Below are positions 24,952 to 33,005 of a stretch of 42,365 nucleotides of DNA, piece after piece (positions within the stretch are counted from its first letter, which is position 1; every line of letters starts with the position of its first letter). The translations under genes were made by a program, and so were the position numbers. Source of the DNA: Candidatus Woesearchaeota archaeon. Lineage in GTDB: Archaea > Nanobdellota > Nanobdellia > Woesearchaeales > GW2011-AR4. Under the pieces are notes generated by a model. It was not told the origin of the DNA and searched no databases. It saw nothing but the letters and a program-made list of their open reading frames with translations. The stretch is from NCBI GenBank assembly GCA_016177615.1, contig JACOUX010000032.1, positions 1 to 42,365 on the forward strand, read 5' to 3'.

Positions 24952-25433
24952 TTGTCTCTGATTCTTCGCCAATAATTAATTTTGGCAGGCATGGAATGCT
25001 TGACATTCTAAGGAGATGCTTTAAGAAAGTGCTTATTTCAGATAGTGTATACAGGGAAGTAATGCAAAAAAAAGAAAGCCCCGAGTCAGTTGACTTGGAA
25101 AATGCCATTAAGTCAAAATGGATATCGGTTGAAAAAATGCGCGTTATGGAACAGCTTGGTACAAAGAACCTCGGGCAGGGTGAAAAAGAATCGATATCTT
25201 TGGCATCAAAGTATAAATTGATTTTGCTGATTGATGATGATTCTGCCAAGAAATATGCTGCTATCTTTGGAGTTGAAGCGCATGGAACCCTGTACGCGAT
25301 TTATCTTGCGTATTCAAAGAAATCCATTGACAAGGCAGAAGCTGCCTCTTTATTAAACAGGATGATTGAAGCCGGATTTTACATTTCGCCTGAGGTTAAG
25401 TCAAGGTTTGTGGAATTATTGAATAAAAGATAA
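24948..25433 (+). CDS. DUF3368 PIN-domain toxin
   Basis: 161 residues. PIN-fold hallmarks are the N-terminal V-S-D-S-S-P-I-I-N-F (first acidic residue), E-V near 38, G-Q-G-E-K-E-S-I-S-L-A and L-I-D-D-D-S-A-K-K-Y-A. The A-H-G-T-L-Y-A-I-Y-L-A segment is typical of DUF3368. It should be a metal-dependent RNase; the RNA target cannot be read. All four acidic positions seem present, so it is probably intact. Its start overlaps the antitoxin stop (ATGA). It is convergent with EF-2, 3 nt apart. Confidence 0.87.
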   Translation: MIVSDSSPIINFGRHGMLDILRRCFKKVLISDSVYREVMQKKESPESVDLENAIKSKWISVEKMRVMEQLGTKNLGQGEKESISLASKYKLILLIDDDSAKKYAAIFGVEAHGTLYAIYLAYSKKSIDKAEAASLLNRMIEAGFYISPEVKSRFVELLNKR

Positions 25434-25436
25434 ATA

Positions 25437-27629
25437 TCAAACCCCAACCATCGCATCCGTAAGCCCTTTCCTGCTCTTTATCTCCTGCGCTACTTTTCCA
25501 ACCAATTCTGTGGGCAGCCTCTCGAACGACTGATCAACAAGCGATGAAACGCCTCTTCCTTCTGTTGCAGATCTTAAATCAGAACTCCATCCAAGCATGT
25601 TCATGACAGGCAGCTTTCCTTTCACAAAAACCATTGACCCTTCCTGGTTCACGTCAAGCAATTGGCCCCTCATGCTGTTGACAAGCTTTGTCAATGATCC
25701 CATGTAGTCAAGCGGCGCTTCAATCAGCATGACCTGCATCGGCTCAAGCAGCAATGGATTAGCAGTCAGCATCGCCCCTCTTATACCTTCCCTTATTGCA
25801 GGATAAACCTGCGCAGGCCCCCTGTGGATCGCATCCTCATGCAAAGTCATGTCCATCAGGTTGACTTTAACTTTTGTGCACGGCTCCCTAACCAATGGTC
25901 CTTTTCTCATCACTTCCTCAAACATGTCCAAAATCATCTCAAGCACCTCTCCAAGGTGGACCTGCCCTCTTGTCTTGTCAACAAAAATATTTCCATTGTA
26001 AACATCCTTAACCTGGTCAGCTTCCTTGCTTTCCATGCCTGCTTCCATCAGCGCCTTCCTGAGCTCCAGATTCTTCTTTTTTATCCTGCCTTCAGAAACC
26101 TTAGCTTCCTTGATTGCATGATATACATTGTCGCTCAGCGGCTCAACGATAAAATAAAACTTGTTGTGCTTGTTCGGGGTTTTTCCCTCCACTTCCTGTG
26201 AAGTTTTAGTTATAGACTCCCTGAAAACGACGATTGGAGGCGATGTCTTAACTTCGACACCTTTCTCTGTTATTATCCTGTTTTCAATTATCTCAAGGTG
26301 AAGCTCACCCATGCCTGATATAAGATTTTCTCCAGTTTCCTCGTTTATCTCTATAACAATAGATGGGTCTTCCCTGCCTACTTTCCTCAGAACTTCAACC
26401 AGCTTTGGCAAGTCACTGGCCTTCCTGGGCTCGATTGCCTTGGTAATGACCGGCTCAAAAATGTGTTTCAGCTCCTCAAAAGCCTGCTCGGGCTCGGCAG
26501 TCACTGTCTCGCCTGCATTTCCTATCACGCCTGAAATAGCGCAGACATTGCCAGCAGGAATGTTATCTATAAGCTCGGGCTTTACTCCGTTATAAATGTA
26601 AAGATTCTGTATCCTCTGCCTCATGTTTGCATTGTTCAAAAATACCTCTGTTCCGCTTTGAAGAGTGCCTGAGAACAACCTTCCTGCAGAGATGTCCTTT
26701 CCTGACCTCGGGTCAACGACAATTCTTGTAATGACAAATGCAAGCTTTCCGTTTGGGTTGCATGTAACTAAGTCTTTTCCAAACTCGCTTTCCAAATCCC
26801 CGTGCCAAATCTTAGGTATTCTATATTGCTGGGCAGTCAAAGGGTCAGGATGGTGCTTGATTACCATGTCCAAAATGACTTCATGCAAAGGCGCGTTTGC
26901 CCATACCCACTCTTTTCTTTCCTCCTCGCCCATCTCATAAATCTTCAGTATGTCCTTGAAGCTTATGTTTTTTTTCTGCATGTACGCAAAAGACAATGCC
27001 CAATTCTCCCTTGCAGAACCGAATGCCACAGAGCCGTCCATTATGCTGACTTTCCATTTCTCTGCATATTCCTTTTCCGCAATATCCTCTATCAGCTTGT
27101 TGAATCCTGCAATGAGCTTGACAAACCTTTCCTGAATCTTTTCGGGCGTAAGGTGGAGCTCCTTGACCAGCCTGTCAACCTTGTTTATGAAGAGAACAGG
27201 CTTGACTCTTTCCCTCAATGCCTGCTTGACAACTGTCTCTGTCTGCGGCATTATTCCTTCGACTGCGCAGATTAATACAACAGTCCCGTCAATTGCCCTC
27301 ATCGCCCTTGTGACATTGCCTCCAAAATCAACGTGGCCCGGAGTGTCAATGAGATTAATGAGATACTCATTTCCCTGAAAGTCATGGACCATTGAAACAT
27401 TTGCAGCATCAACTGTCATCAGCCTTTCCTGCTCGTCCTTGTGCTGCCAGGTCTGCATGCCCTCTTCCAGGTCACCTGCATATTTTGATGCCATGTGGCC
27501 TGCTGCAGCGAGAAGATTGTCTGTGAATGCAGTTTTTCCGTGGTGAATATGTGCAGAAGTGCAGATGTTCCTGATGAACTTGGGATTTTTTGTAATCCTT
27601 GCAACCTTGTCAGCCATCCGCTCTGCCAT
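25437..27629 (-). CDS. fusA: Elongation factor 2
   Basis: 730 residues, full length. EF-2 is the GTPase that drives translocation. Present are D-T-P-G-H-V-D-F (G3), N-K-V-D (G4), G-E-L-H-L-E in domain III and the domain IV tip D-A-I-H-R-G-P-A-Q, where the His is the site modified to diphthamide. Two parts differ from most EF-2 proteins: the P-loop reads A-H-I-H-H-G-K-T (usually A-H-V/I-D-H-G-K-T) and switch I reads E-Q-E-R-L-M-T-V (usually R-G-I-T-I). It is monocistronic, with its own AT-rich upstream region. Confidence 0.97.
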   Translation of the reverse strand: MAERMADKVARITKNPKFIRNICTSAHIHHGKTAFTDNLLAAAGHMASKYAGDLEEGMQTWQHKDEQERLMTVDAANVSMVHDFQGNEYLINLIDTPGHVDFGGNVTRAMRAIDGTVVLICAVEGIMPQTETVVKQALRERVKPVLFINKVDRLVKELHLTPEKIQERFVKLIAGFNKLIEDIAEKEYAEKWKVSIMDGSVAFGSARENWALSFAYMQKKNISFKDILKIYEMGEEERKEWVWANAPLHEVILDMVIKHHPDPLTAQQYRIPKIWHGDLESEFGKDLVTCNPNGKLAFVITRIVVDPRSGKDISAGRLFSGTLQSGTEVFLNNANMRQRIQNLYIYNGVKPELIDNIPAGNVCAISGVIGNAGETVTAEPEQAFEELKHIFEPVITKAIEPRKASDLPKLVEVLRKVGREDPSIVIEINEETGENLISGMGELHLEIIENRIITEKGVEVKTSPPIVVFRESITKTSQEVEGKTPNKHNKFYFIVEPLSDNVYHAIKEAKVSEGRIKKKNLELRKALMEAGMESKEADQVKDVYNGNIFVDKTRGQVHLGEVLEMILDMFEEVMRKGPLVREPCTKVKVNLMDMTLHEDAIHRGPAQVYPAIREGIRGAMLTANPLLLEPMQVMLIEAPLDYMGSLTKLVNSMRGQLLDVNQEGSMVFVKGKLPVMNMLGWSSDLRSATEGRGVSSLVDQSFERLPTELVGKVAQEIKSRKGLTDAMVGV

Positions 27630-27770
27630 TTGTTTATCCTCGTGAAATAATTCAGAATATTTAATTAATGGATTTTAATCCTGTTTTTAAATGTTTAGAT
27701 TTAATTGATTGCTTGAATGATTATCGACAGCTATATAAAGAAGAAAAATATTTGTTTAAAATATCTCAAA

Positions 27771-28610
27771 ATGGAAAATATTATTTTTGAGGGAAGGTTT
27801 AATGAATTGTTTCCCAAGATCTACAAGTATCTTCAGAAATACGTTAGAGTAAGGCATCCTGAATATAAAAGAGCCCCAATTCCAAAAGTTTTTGTTGTTT
27901 ACAATCCTAAAATCAAAGAATTTGCTAGATGCGCTCTTGGAGAATTGGTTATCTATTTGCCTGCGTTATTGAGTAGGATTTTAGGGTCAAAGCAAATCCA
28001 AAATCAACTATTAGAAATTATGGATGAAAGGCATGCAAATCTGGTAAATCCGGGCTTGTTTTTTAAATTATTGGATTCAAGACCGCTGGCAGCAGAGATA
28101 GTAATTCACGAATATGAGCATATGTTAAATGAGTTCCATCCCGTGGAAGATATTATGCCTAAGAAGATTAGGCTTGCATCTAAGAGGACTTTTTTGGAAA
28201 GAAAAGCTCGGGATTACATCTCTAAAAGTGCCACTTTAAGCAGGTTTTTAGGGATATACAGGATTACTAATTCTCAATCGCGCATAATTGGATACAGGTT
28301 TAGCGTTAATGAAATAGCATCAAGGTTAAGCAGCATGGTTTATGATTTTTATTCTGGAAGAAATCCTGAAACTGATACAGCATTTGAAATAGAATTGAGC
28401 AAAATTCCAGACCATATTGAATATTTAAAGAGATCTATAAAGGAGCAGAAATCTATTGTGACAAAAGAAAATTACAAAACAATTAATCAAAGAATTCAGT
28501 ATATGAAAGAAACAATTTGGTACTACAAGCAAATATTGAAGCTTGTTCCCTTAATGATAGAGGAAGCTAAATACATAGCTAAAGAAATAAAAAGAAAAGA
28601 AGGTTCCTAG
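27771..28610 (+). CDS. Unknown protein with an HEYEH zincin-like motif
   Basis: About 279 residues from the internal ATG 27771 (M-E-N-I-I-F-E-G); an upstream in-frame ATG at 27717 adds 18 less convincing residues. Near residue 110 stands A-E-I-V-I-H-E-Y-E-H-M-L-N-E, an H-E-x-x-H metal-binding motif on a predicted helix. Otherwise the protein is basic and helical, with a Lys/Ile-rich C-terminal coil (about 215-278) and no signal peptide. A cytoplasmic metalloprotease-like fold is possible, but the third ligand is not obvious and no family is recognised. It is convergent with ndk, overlapping by 4 nt. Confidence 0.6.
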   Translation: MENIIFEGRFNELFPKIYKYLQKYVRVRHPEYKRAPIPKVFVVYNPKIKEFARCALGELVIYLPALLSRILGSKQIQNQLLEIMDERHANLVNPGLFFKLLDSRPLAAEIVIHEYEHMLNEFHPVEDIMPKKIRLASKRTFLERKARDYISKSATLSRFLGIYRITNSQSRIIGYRFSVNEIASRLSSMVYDFYSGRNPETDTAFEIELSKIPDHIEYLKRSIKEQKSIVTKENYKTINQRIQYMKETIWYYKQILKLVPLMIEEAKYIAKEIKRKEGS

Positions 28611-29086
28611 AACACATGCTTCTCATGCACTGTAATGTAAGAATGCAGCTCATCTTTCCCAAACCAAAGCTTGATTTCATCTTCAGCTTCCTTTTTGCTT
28701 CCTGAAGCATGAATGACGTTTTTTCCGCCGAGCCCTTTCTTTGAAGCGTAAGCCATGCTCAAGTGCGCAAAGTCACCCCTTATTGTTCCTGGCGCAGCTT
28801 CATGAGGAGATGTCGAGCCAACAAGCTTCCTTACATTGTCAACAGCGTGCACGCCTTCAACAACGAATGCAACAACAGGGCCTTCTGTTATGAAGTCAAC
28901 CAGCTCCTTAAAAAAAGGCTTTGACCTGTGGGCGCTGTAATGCTTCTCGGCAAACTTTTTATCTATCCATGCCATCTTCATGCCTATGAGCTTGAGTCCT
29001 GTGTTCTCAAATCTCTTGATTATCTCCCCTACTAAGCTTCTTTCCACTCCGTCCGGCTTTATTATCACTAAGCTTCTTTCAATCAT
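28607..29086 (-). CDS. ndk: Nucleoside diphosphate kinase
   Basis: 159 residues from ATG 29086; an in-frame extension to 29146 overlaps the L24e gene and is not favoured. Ndk phosphorylates NDPs to NTPs through a phosphohistidine. I-I-K-P-D-G-V-E-R opens the fold and N-V-I-H-A-S-G-S carries the catalytic His126. Residues T-I-R-G-D-F and H-R-S-K-P-F-F are the nucleotide-binding parts. It is the last gene of the L7Ae-S28e-L24e-ndk run, a cluster conserved across many archaea. It also serves the purine pathway encoded nearby. Confidence 0.96.
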   Translation of the reverse strand: MIERSLVIIKPDGVERSLVGEIIKRFENTGLKLIGMKMAWIDKKFAEKHYSAHRSKPFFKELVDFITEGPVVAFVVEGVHAVDNVRKLVGSTSPHEAAPGTIRGDFAHLSMAYASKKGLGGKNVIHASGSKKEAEDEIKLWFGKDELHSYITVHEKHVF

Positions 29087-29097
29087 TTTGTTGTTTA

Positions 29098-29292
29098 TTA
29101 TTCCTGCTGTGCCTCGGGCTTTTCCCTTTTGAACTTTTTGCTCCACCTGGTCTCAAGGAATTTCCTTCCAAGCTTTATGTGGTTCTTTTCGCATTTGGAT
29201 GAGCAGAAGTATAAAACTTTTGCGTCTTTTTGGACGTAAATCTTGCCAGTCCCCCTTTCAATGCTGTTTCCGCAAAAAGTGCATTTTGCCAT
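29098..29292 (-). CDS. rpl24e: 50S ribosomal protein L24e
   Basis: 64 residues. The zinc-ribbon start M-A-K-C-T-F-C-G-N-S-I-E-R-G-T-G with the second pair Y-F-C-S-S-K-C-E-K-N-H and K-L-G-R-K is diagnostic. It is a zinc-binding large-subunit protein found only in archaea and eukaryotes. It lies between S28e and ndk on the same strand, as in many archaea, although 125 nt separate it from S28e. Confidence 0.95.
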   Translation of the reverse strand: MAKCTFCGNSIERGTGKIYVQKDAKVLYFCSSKCEKNHIKLGRKFLETRWSKKFKREKPEAQQE

Positions 29293-29417
29293 TTTGATTT
29301 ATCAATTAGTCTCATTACAACATTAAAATTTATTATTTTATTTGTTCTGTATTCTTTATCGGATTATTTTTTGATGTTCAATCGTTAATGGGCTTTTCAA
29401 AGCTAAATCTAAAAGTG

Positions 29418-29744
29418 TTATCCGGAGCCCCTACCACCCTTATTCAGCTGCCCGGCCTCGAACTCCGTCTCTCTCAGCATTAAAATGTCGCCAATCTGGA
29501 TTGGGCCCTTCACGTTCCTTCTCAATATCTTGTTTTTATCCCTGCCATCAGTTACCCTGCATCGGACTTGGATTGCCTCTCCCCTTGTGCCTGTCCTGCC
29601 TATTACCTCTTCCACTTTTGCAGGAGTTGCAAATGAGAAGTTAACGCTTCCCTTGGCTTGCTCTTCCTGCTGGAGCTGTCTTGGCCTTTTTTTGACCTGA
29701 CCCCTATCACCAGCTATCTGTTTTTCTGGATTTTCGCCTGCCAT
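29418..29744 (-). CDS. rps28e: 30S ribosomal protein S28e with terminal extensions
   Basis: 108 residues; typical S28e is about 65-75. The core A-K-V-E-E-V-I-G-R-T-G-T-R-G-E-A-I-Q-V-R-C-R-V and the end I-L-M-L-R-E-T-E are the family hallmarks. An N-terminal extension of about 35 Gln/Lys/Arg-rich residues and a Gly-rich tail (G-G-R-G-S-G) are extra. The long N-terminus is probably real, because the ATG at 29744 directly follows the L7Ae stop and suggests translational coupling. Confidence 0.9.
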   Translation of the reverse strand: MAGENPEKQIAGDRGQVKKRPRQLQQEEQAKGSVNFSFATPAKVEEVIGRTGTRGEAIQVRCRVTDGRDKNKILRRNVKGPIQIGDILMLRETEFEAGQLNKGGRGSG

Positions 29745-29745
29745 C

Positions 29746-30087
29746 TTACTTTTTCATGGCCTCTGTTATCTCCTTTATCAATTGCTTTGCCTCGCCATGC
29801 TCCACTATTGCCACGCTTCCTGTCGGAACATCCAGGCCAGCTGCCGCTCCAAGGTCTTCCTTGCTCGGCACCTGCACGCATGGAATACCCTTTTCATCCG
29901 CCAGAAGTGGCATGTGCATGGTGATTTCAGGAGGGCTCACATCCTTTGCGATGACAACAAGCTCAGCCTTTCCCTTTTCAATCAGCTTGGTAGCCTCATT
30001 TGTGCCTTTCCTAATCTTTCCTGTTGCTTTTGCTACCTCAACAGCCTCATAGACCTTGTCAACCAATTCCTTTGGCGCTTCAAAAAC
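29746..30087 (-). CDS. rpl7ae: Ribosomal protein L7Ae
   Basis: About 113 residues from ATG 30087 (M-V-F-E-A-P-K-E-L); the longer frame to 30117 would start inside a hairpin. L7Ae binds K-turns in 23S rRNA and in box C/D and H/ACA guide RNAs, and in RNase [12 protein letters not shown] and the RNA-binding [11 protein letters not shown] plus the loop [11 protein letters not shown] are intact. It is the first gene of the ribosomal/ndk operon. Confidence 0.96.
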   Translation of the reverse strand, partial: VFEAPKELVDKVYEAVEVAKATGKIRKGTNEATKLIEKGKAELVVIAKDVSPPEITMHMPLLADEKGIPCVQVPSKEDLGAAAGLDVPTGSVAIVEHGEAKQLIKEITEAMKK

Positions 30088-30105
30088 CATTTTAATCATC
30101 TCCAA

Positions 30106-30136
30106 AAAAAATTTCATTTCAAAAATGAAATTTTTT
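30106..30136 (-). terminator. 14-bp hairpin upstream of the L7Ae gene
   Basis: AAAAAATTTCATTT (30106-30119) pairs perfectly with 30123-30136 around a 3-nt loop. It lies between the stop of the 132-residue gene (30301) and the L7Ae start (30087). With the hairpin at 30154-30186 it forms a tandem. The U-rich 3' arm on either strand fits a terminator. Confidence 0.5.
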
Positions 30137-30153
30137 CTTATATTTTACTTATG

Positions 30154-30186
30154 AAAATTTTTGATTCTCAGAGAATCAAAAATTTT
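30154..30186 (-). terminator. 16-bp near-perfect palindrome
   Basis: AAAATTTTTGATTCTC (30154-30169), one central base, then the exact complement (30171-30186). As RNA the tip would be strained, so the outer 13-14 bp matter. It is next to a second hairpin (30106-30136) in the 184-nt gap between two minus-strand genes, probably as a double terminator; a dimer-binding DNA site is also possible. Confidence 0.45.
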
Positions 30187-30300
30187 AGTGAGAATTGCTT
30201 ACCTCACTCGGCCAACAACATTATTGGCTTCATCAATCATAGGTATCCTAATGGAATAAAACTCTATTTAAATAGGTTTCGAAAAAATGAAAATGTCGGA

Positions 30301-30699
30301 CTAAATTCTTTTTACCTTTATTGGCCAGCCATAATATTTTTCATGCCATTTTGAATATTTAGTAAGATTAAGGAAGGGCGCATCTTTCAGCGATAGCGGT
30401 ATCTCTCCAGCCATAGCTATGACTTCAAGTGTGTCTATTGGGACAATCAAATCAACTTTTCTTTGGTCAAGATCGTGCAATGCCCTGCATCTGTGGCAAA
30501 AATCTATTAGCTGAACAAATTCAAGACCATCTAGCTCATACCACCCGGCAAAATGAGGTTCCCCCTCCCTTTGTCTCTCATTTAATTGTTCTAAAATCCG
30601 GTTTATTCCATAAGTTTTGTATTCTTCAACTTTATCCCTTGATAATACTTTTTCTACTATTCGGACTTCTTCTAGATTCAAAGAATGTATTAATGTCAT
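30301..30699 (-). CDS. Unknown 132-residue protein
   Basis: A soluble, charged protein without signal peptide or membrane segment. Landmarks are G-W-Y-E-L-D-G-L-E-F, F-C-H-R-C-R-A-L-H-D and the end Y-Y-G-W-P-I-K-V-K-R-I. The F-C-H-R-C-R stretch offers two Cys and two His that could bind a metal, but only one such pair is visible. Codon use resembles the neighbours and an ATG is at 30699. It is followed by the tandem hairpins. No family is recognised. Confidence 0.6.
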   Translation of the reverse strand: MTLIHSLNLEEVRIVEKVLSRDKVEEYKTYGINRILEQLNERQREGEPHFAGWYELDGLEFVQLIDFCHRCRALHDLDQRKVDLIVPIDTLEVIAMAGEIPLSLKDAPFLNLTKYSKWHEKYYGWPIKVKRI

Positions 30700-30747
30700 T
30701 GGCTTAAGGAATGTATATTAATTTAAAAAGATAGTTGTGCAAATGCT

Positions 30748-31824
30748 TTATTTCTTTAGAATAAGAATCGGCTTGTTCGAAAGCACAGTATACAAATAAG
30801 GAACCAATTCAGGCTTATATTTTGAAAAATACCTAAATGCTTCGGCTGGTGGCGATACTGAATATGTTTGATCACTTCTGATTCCTGAATACCAATCCCA
30901 GTAACTTTCTTCCAGGTAGCCTAAAGCTCTTGAGATGGACCCAGGAAACATTTTTTCAAAATATGGGCTGTTTTCCATCACCCATTGCACATCTCCTTTT
31001 TTCTTGCTAAGCTGTGAGAAATATTTATCATGTAATTTTATAAGGATTGAATTTGTAAGATTTACGTGAGGGTGCATTGGTCCCAAATTCCTATCCATCC
31101 AATTAACATATTCAAATGAATTGCCCTCATAAAAACTAACATCCCTGCATTCGCCTGGAGAAAAACCTGGAGATGAACTGACGAGTTGATTAAAAAAATC
31201 TACAATTCCCCTCTCTGCCATGGAAATCATTTTTTGCTTCCTTTCTTGAATTTCTGCTCCATAAATTTTGAAATTGGCAGCGTTTGAATCAGCGGCATCA
31301 ACTAGTAACATAATTTCTTTAACTCTGCCTGTATCATTAATGACTTCATCACATTCTTTAAAAGACTTAAAACCTAAATCATATCTTTTCATTATTTCAT
31401 CCAGTCCAGCAAGCAAGTTTGGATGATAGCAGCCGTCACGCAGTTCCCATTCTGCTGGCCAGATTAAATTCCGCTCATAATCGATAGAATTATACTCTTT
31501 TTCCTGTATTGTTAGTTCAAGTTTGCTGCAACCGGGATTCTCATTTCTCTCTACTCTTACCGTATCAAGCTCTACTTCAATTTCTTTAAGTAGTGAATCA
31601 AGTTCAGGACTCTTCGGTTGCGGCTGGTAAAAACGATTGAAATTTGCAAGATAGCGCTCTTCATTGTTTGATTTGGTAGAATGATTTTTTGGCGCTGAAT
31701 CTCTTGGTTCGCTGTTTGCCTGTTTAACAGTATGGGGTAAATATGTTATAATCTCAGGATCCTTAATTCTCTCTGCAAGAAAAAGTGAGGAAGCAAGAAG
31801 GCCAATGTATAATATTCTTCTCAT
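30748..31824 (-). CDS. Exported protein of unknown function
   Basis: About 358 residues from ATG 31824 (M-R-R-I-L-Y-I-G-L-L-A-S-S-L-F-L), which gives a clean signal peptide; the upstream in-frame ATG 31887 would add a second hydrophobic stretch overlapping the promoter. After a polar linker (Pro, Ser, Asn) the body is helical and acidic. The ending S-P-P-A-E-A-F-R-Y-F-S-K-Y-K-P-E resembles the end of the exported protein at 37313 (E-S-P-P-V-F-L-F-K-K-F-Y-P-D), so the two may be distant paralogs. It is divergent from the A24 peptidase. Confidence 0.6.
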   Translation of the reverse strand: MRRILYIGLLASSLFLAERIKDPEIITYLPHTVKQANSEPRDSAPKNHSTKSNNEERYLANFNRFYQPQPKSPELDSLLKEIEVELDTVRVERNENPGCSKLELTIQEKEYNSIDYERNLIWPAEWELRDGCYHPNLLAGLDEIMKRYDLGFKSFKECDEVINDTGRVKEIMLLVDAADSNAANFKIYGAEIQERKQKMISMAERGIVDFFNQLVSSSPGFSPGECRDVSFYEGNSFEYVNWMDRNLGPMHPHVNLTNSILIKLHDKYFSQLSKKKGDVQWVMENSPYFEKMFPGSISRALGYLEESYWDWYSGIRSDQTYSVSPPAEAFRYFSKYKPELVPYLYTVLSNKPILILKK

Positions 31825-31916
31825 TTTTGCTGATAATAGGCATAACCATATAAATTTAAGCAAAAAAATAACAGGGAAAAAATACATTTATAAACTTCTT
31901 ATTTTTATTTTATTAA

Positions 31917-32813
31917 ATGACTACCAACTGGCTTCAGCCAATCCTTGTACCTTCTGCAATCACTTACATTATCTCTTTTGCTGCCCTATTTGTCGGCTCA
32001 ATCACAGACTTAAAGACAAGAGAAGTTCCTGACTGGATTAATTACGGCCTTGTCGCCTCCGGGCTCGGGCTTAACCTCCTGTTTTCAGCGGTATATTCAA
32101 ACTCAGACTTTATTATAAACAGCATAGCAGGGCTGGCCATTTTCTATGGGGTCGCGTACATAATGTTTTATACAGGCCAATGGGGTGGCGGAGATTCAAA
32201 GATGCTCATGGGCTTAGGGGCAGTGATTGGTTTGGATGTCAGCTTTAAATCTCAGCAGTTTCTGGCCGCGTTCTTAATCAATGCTTTGCTTGCAGGCGCT
32301 GCTTATGGAATGCTGTGGAGCCTGTTCCTTGGCCTGAAGAACAGAAAGAATTTCCTAAAGGAATTCGGAAAAGCGCTGAAGCAGAAGAATATGATGCTCT
32401 CAAAGAAAATTCTGCTCGTGCTGGCCGCAATTGTTATTATTGCATCATTTTTCATCGAAGACTATTCCATCAGAGCTGCGCTTATGCTCATTGCATTAGC
32501 CTCAGCCTTGTCATTTTACCTTTGGATTTCAATCCGGGCAATAGAAAAATCGTCTATGTTCAAGCTTGTAGAGCCATCCAAGCTTACTGAGGGAGACTGG
32601 ATTGTGAATGATATCTATGTCGGAAAGGAATACATTTGCGGTCCAAAAGACCTGGGAATACAAAAAAGCCAGATTAGGAAACTATTGCATTACTATAAGC
32701 GCGGCAAAGTGAGAAAGATTTTAATAAAAGAAGGAATTCCTTTTGTGCCGAGCTTTTTCATTGCTTTTATTGCAACCTGGATTTTTGGCAGCGCTTTAAT
32801 ATGGCTGATCTGA
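31917..32813 (+). CDS. A24-family prepilin/preflagellin peptidase
   Basis: 298 residues with about seven membrane segments. The two catalytic aspartates are present: Asp31 in I-T-D-L-K-T-R-E-V-P-D-W and Asp93 in W-G-G-G-D-S-K-M. These enzymes cut the short leader of archaeal type IV pilins and archaellins at the cytoplasmic membrane. A soluble insertion (about 215-270, with E-G-D-W-I-V-N-D) before the last helix is seen in the longer EppA/PibD-like members. A pilin-like gene lies 1.5 kb downstream on the other strand. Confidence 0.9.
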   Translation: MTTNWLQPILVPSAITYIISFAALFVGSITDLKTREVPDWINYGLVASGLGLNLLFSAVYSNSDFIINSIAGLAIFYGVAYIMFYTGQWGGGDSKMLMGLGAVIGLDVSFKSQQFLAAFLINALLAGAAYGMLWSLFLGLKNRKNFLKEFGKALKQKNMMLSKKILLVLAAIVIIASFFIEDYSIRAALMLIALASALSFYLWISIRAIEKSSMFKLVEPSKLTEGDWIVNDIYVGKEYICGPKDLGIQKSQIRKLLHYYKRGKVRKILIKEGIPFVPSFFIAFIATWIFGSALIWLI

Positions 32814-32814
32814 A

Positions 32815-32994
32815 ATTGGACTCTCAGGGGATATTCAGGTTCCCTGAAAGATTGTATTGGGTACACCTTACGATGGAGCGGCATGAAATTTGCCGGTGTA
32901 GGGGTTAGAGCAGTTAAGCCGGTTAGCGAAGCCACGCTAAAGCTAATCGGCCACTATGGCCGCGTCTTAGCAAGCTACTACCATAATAACCAAT
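32815..32994 (+). ncRNA. Candidate structured RNA between convergent genes
   Basis: A 180-nt gap rich in inverted repeats and with higher G+C than other gaps. The ends can pair (ATTGG 32815-32819 with CCAAT 32990-32994). Inside are TCAGGG 32824-32829 with CCCTGA 32842-32847; ACAC 32863 plus CGGCA 32879 with TGCCG 32891 plus GTGT 32896; GCCGGTTAGC 32918-32927 with GCTAATCGGC 32942-32951; and CGGCCA-CTA-TGGCCG 32948-32962. The last two helices overlap, so they are alternatives. No open frame of note exists. The strand is uncertain, and no known RNA family was recognised. Confidence 0.4.
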
Positions 32995-33005
32995 CTGAAG
33001 AAAAT

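Noticed and set aside
26802-27275. Open frames antisense to EF-2
   Set aside because: Shadow of the EF-2 gene, without independent start signals or motifs.
29087-29146. N-terminal extension of ndk
   Set aside because: The extra 20 residues overlap the L24e tail, are low complexity and are absent from the family; the start at 29086 matches homologs.
32900-32975. Short resemblance to 5S rRNA (gttaagcc and ggccactatggcc)
   Set aside because: The pieces are in the wrong order and strand relation, and the 5S loop and 3' domain are absent. The gap is kept only as an unassigned structured RNA.
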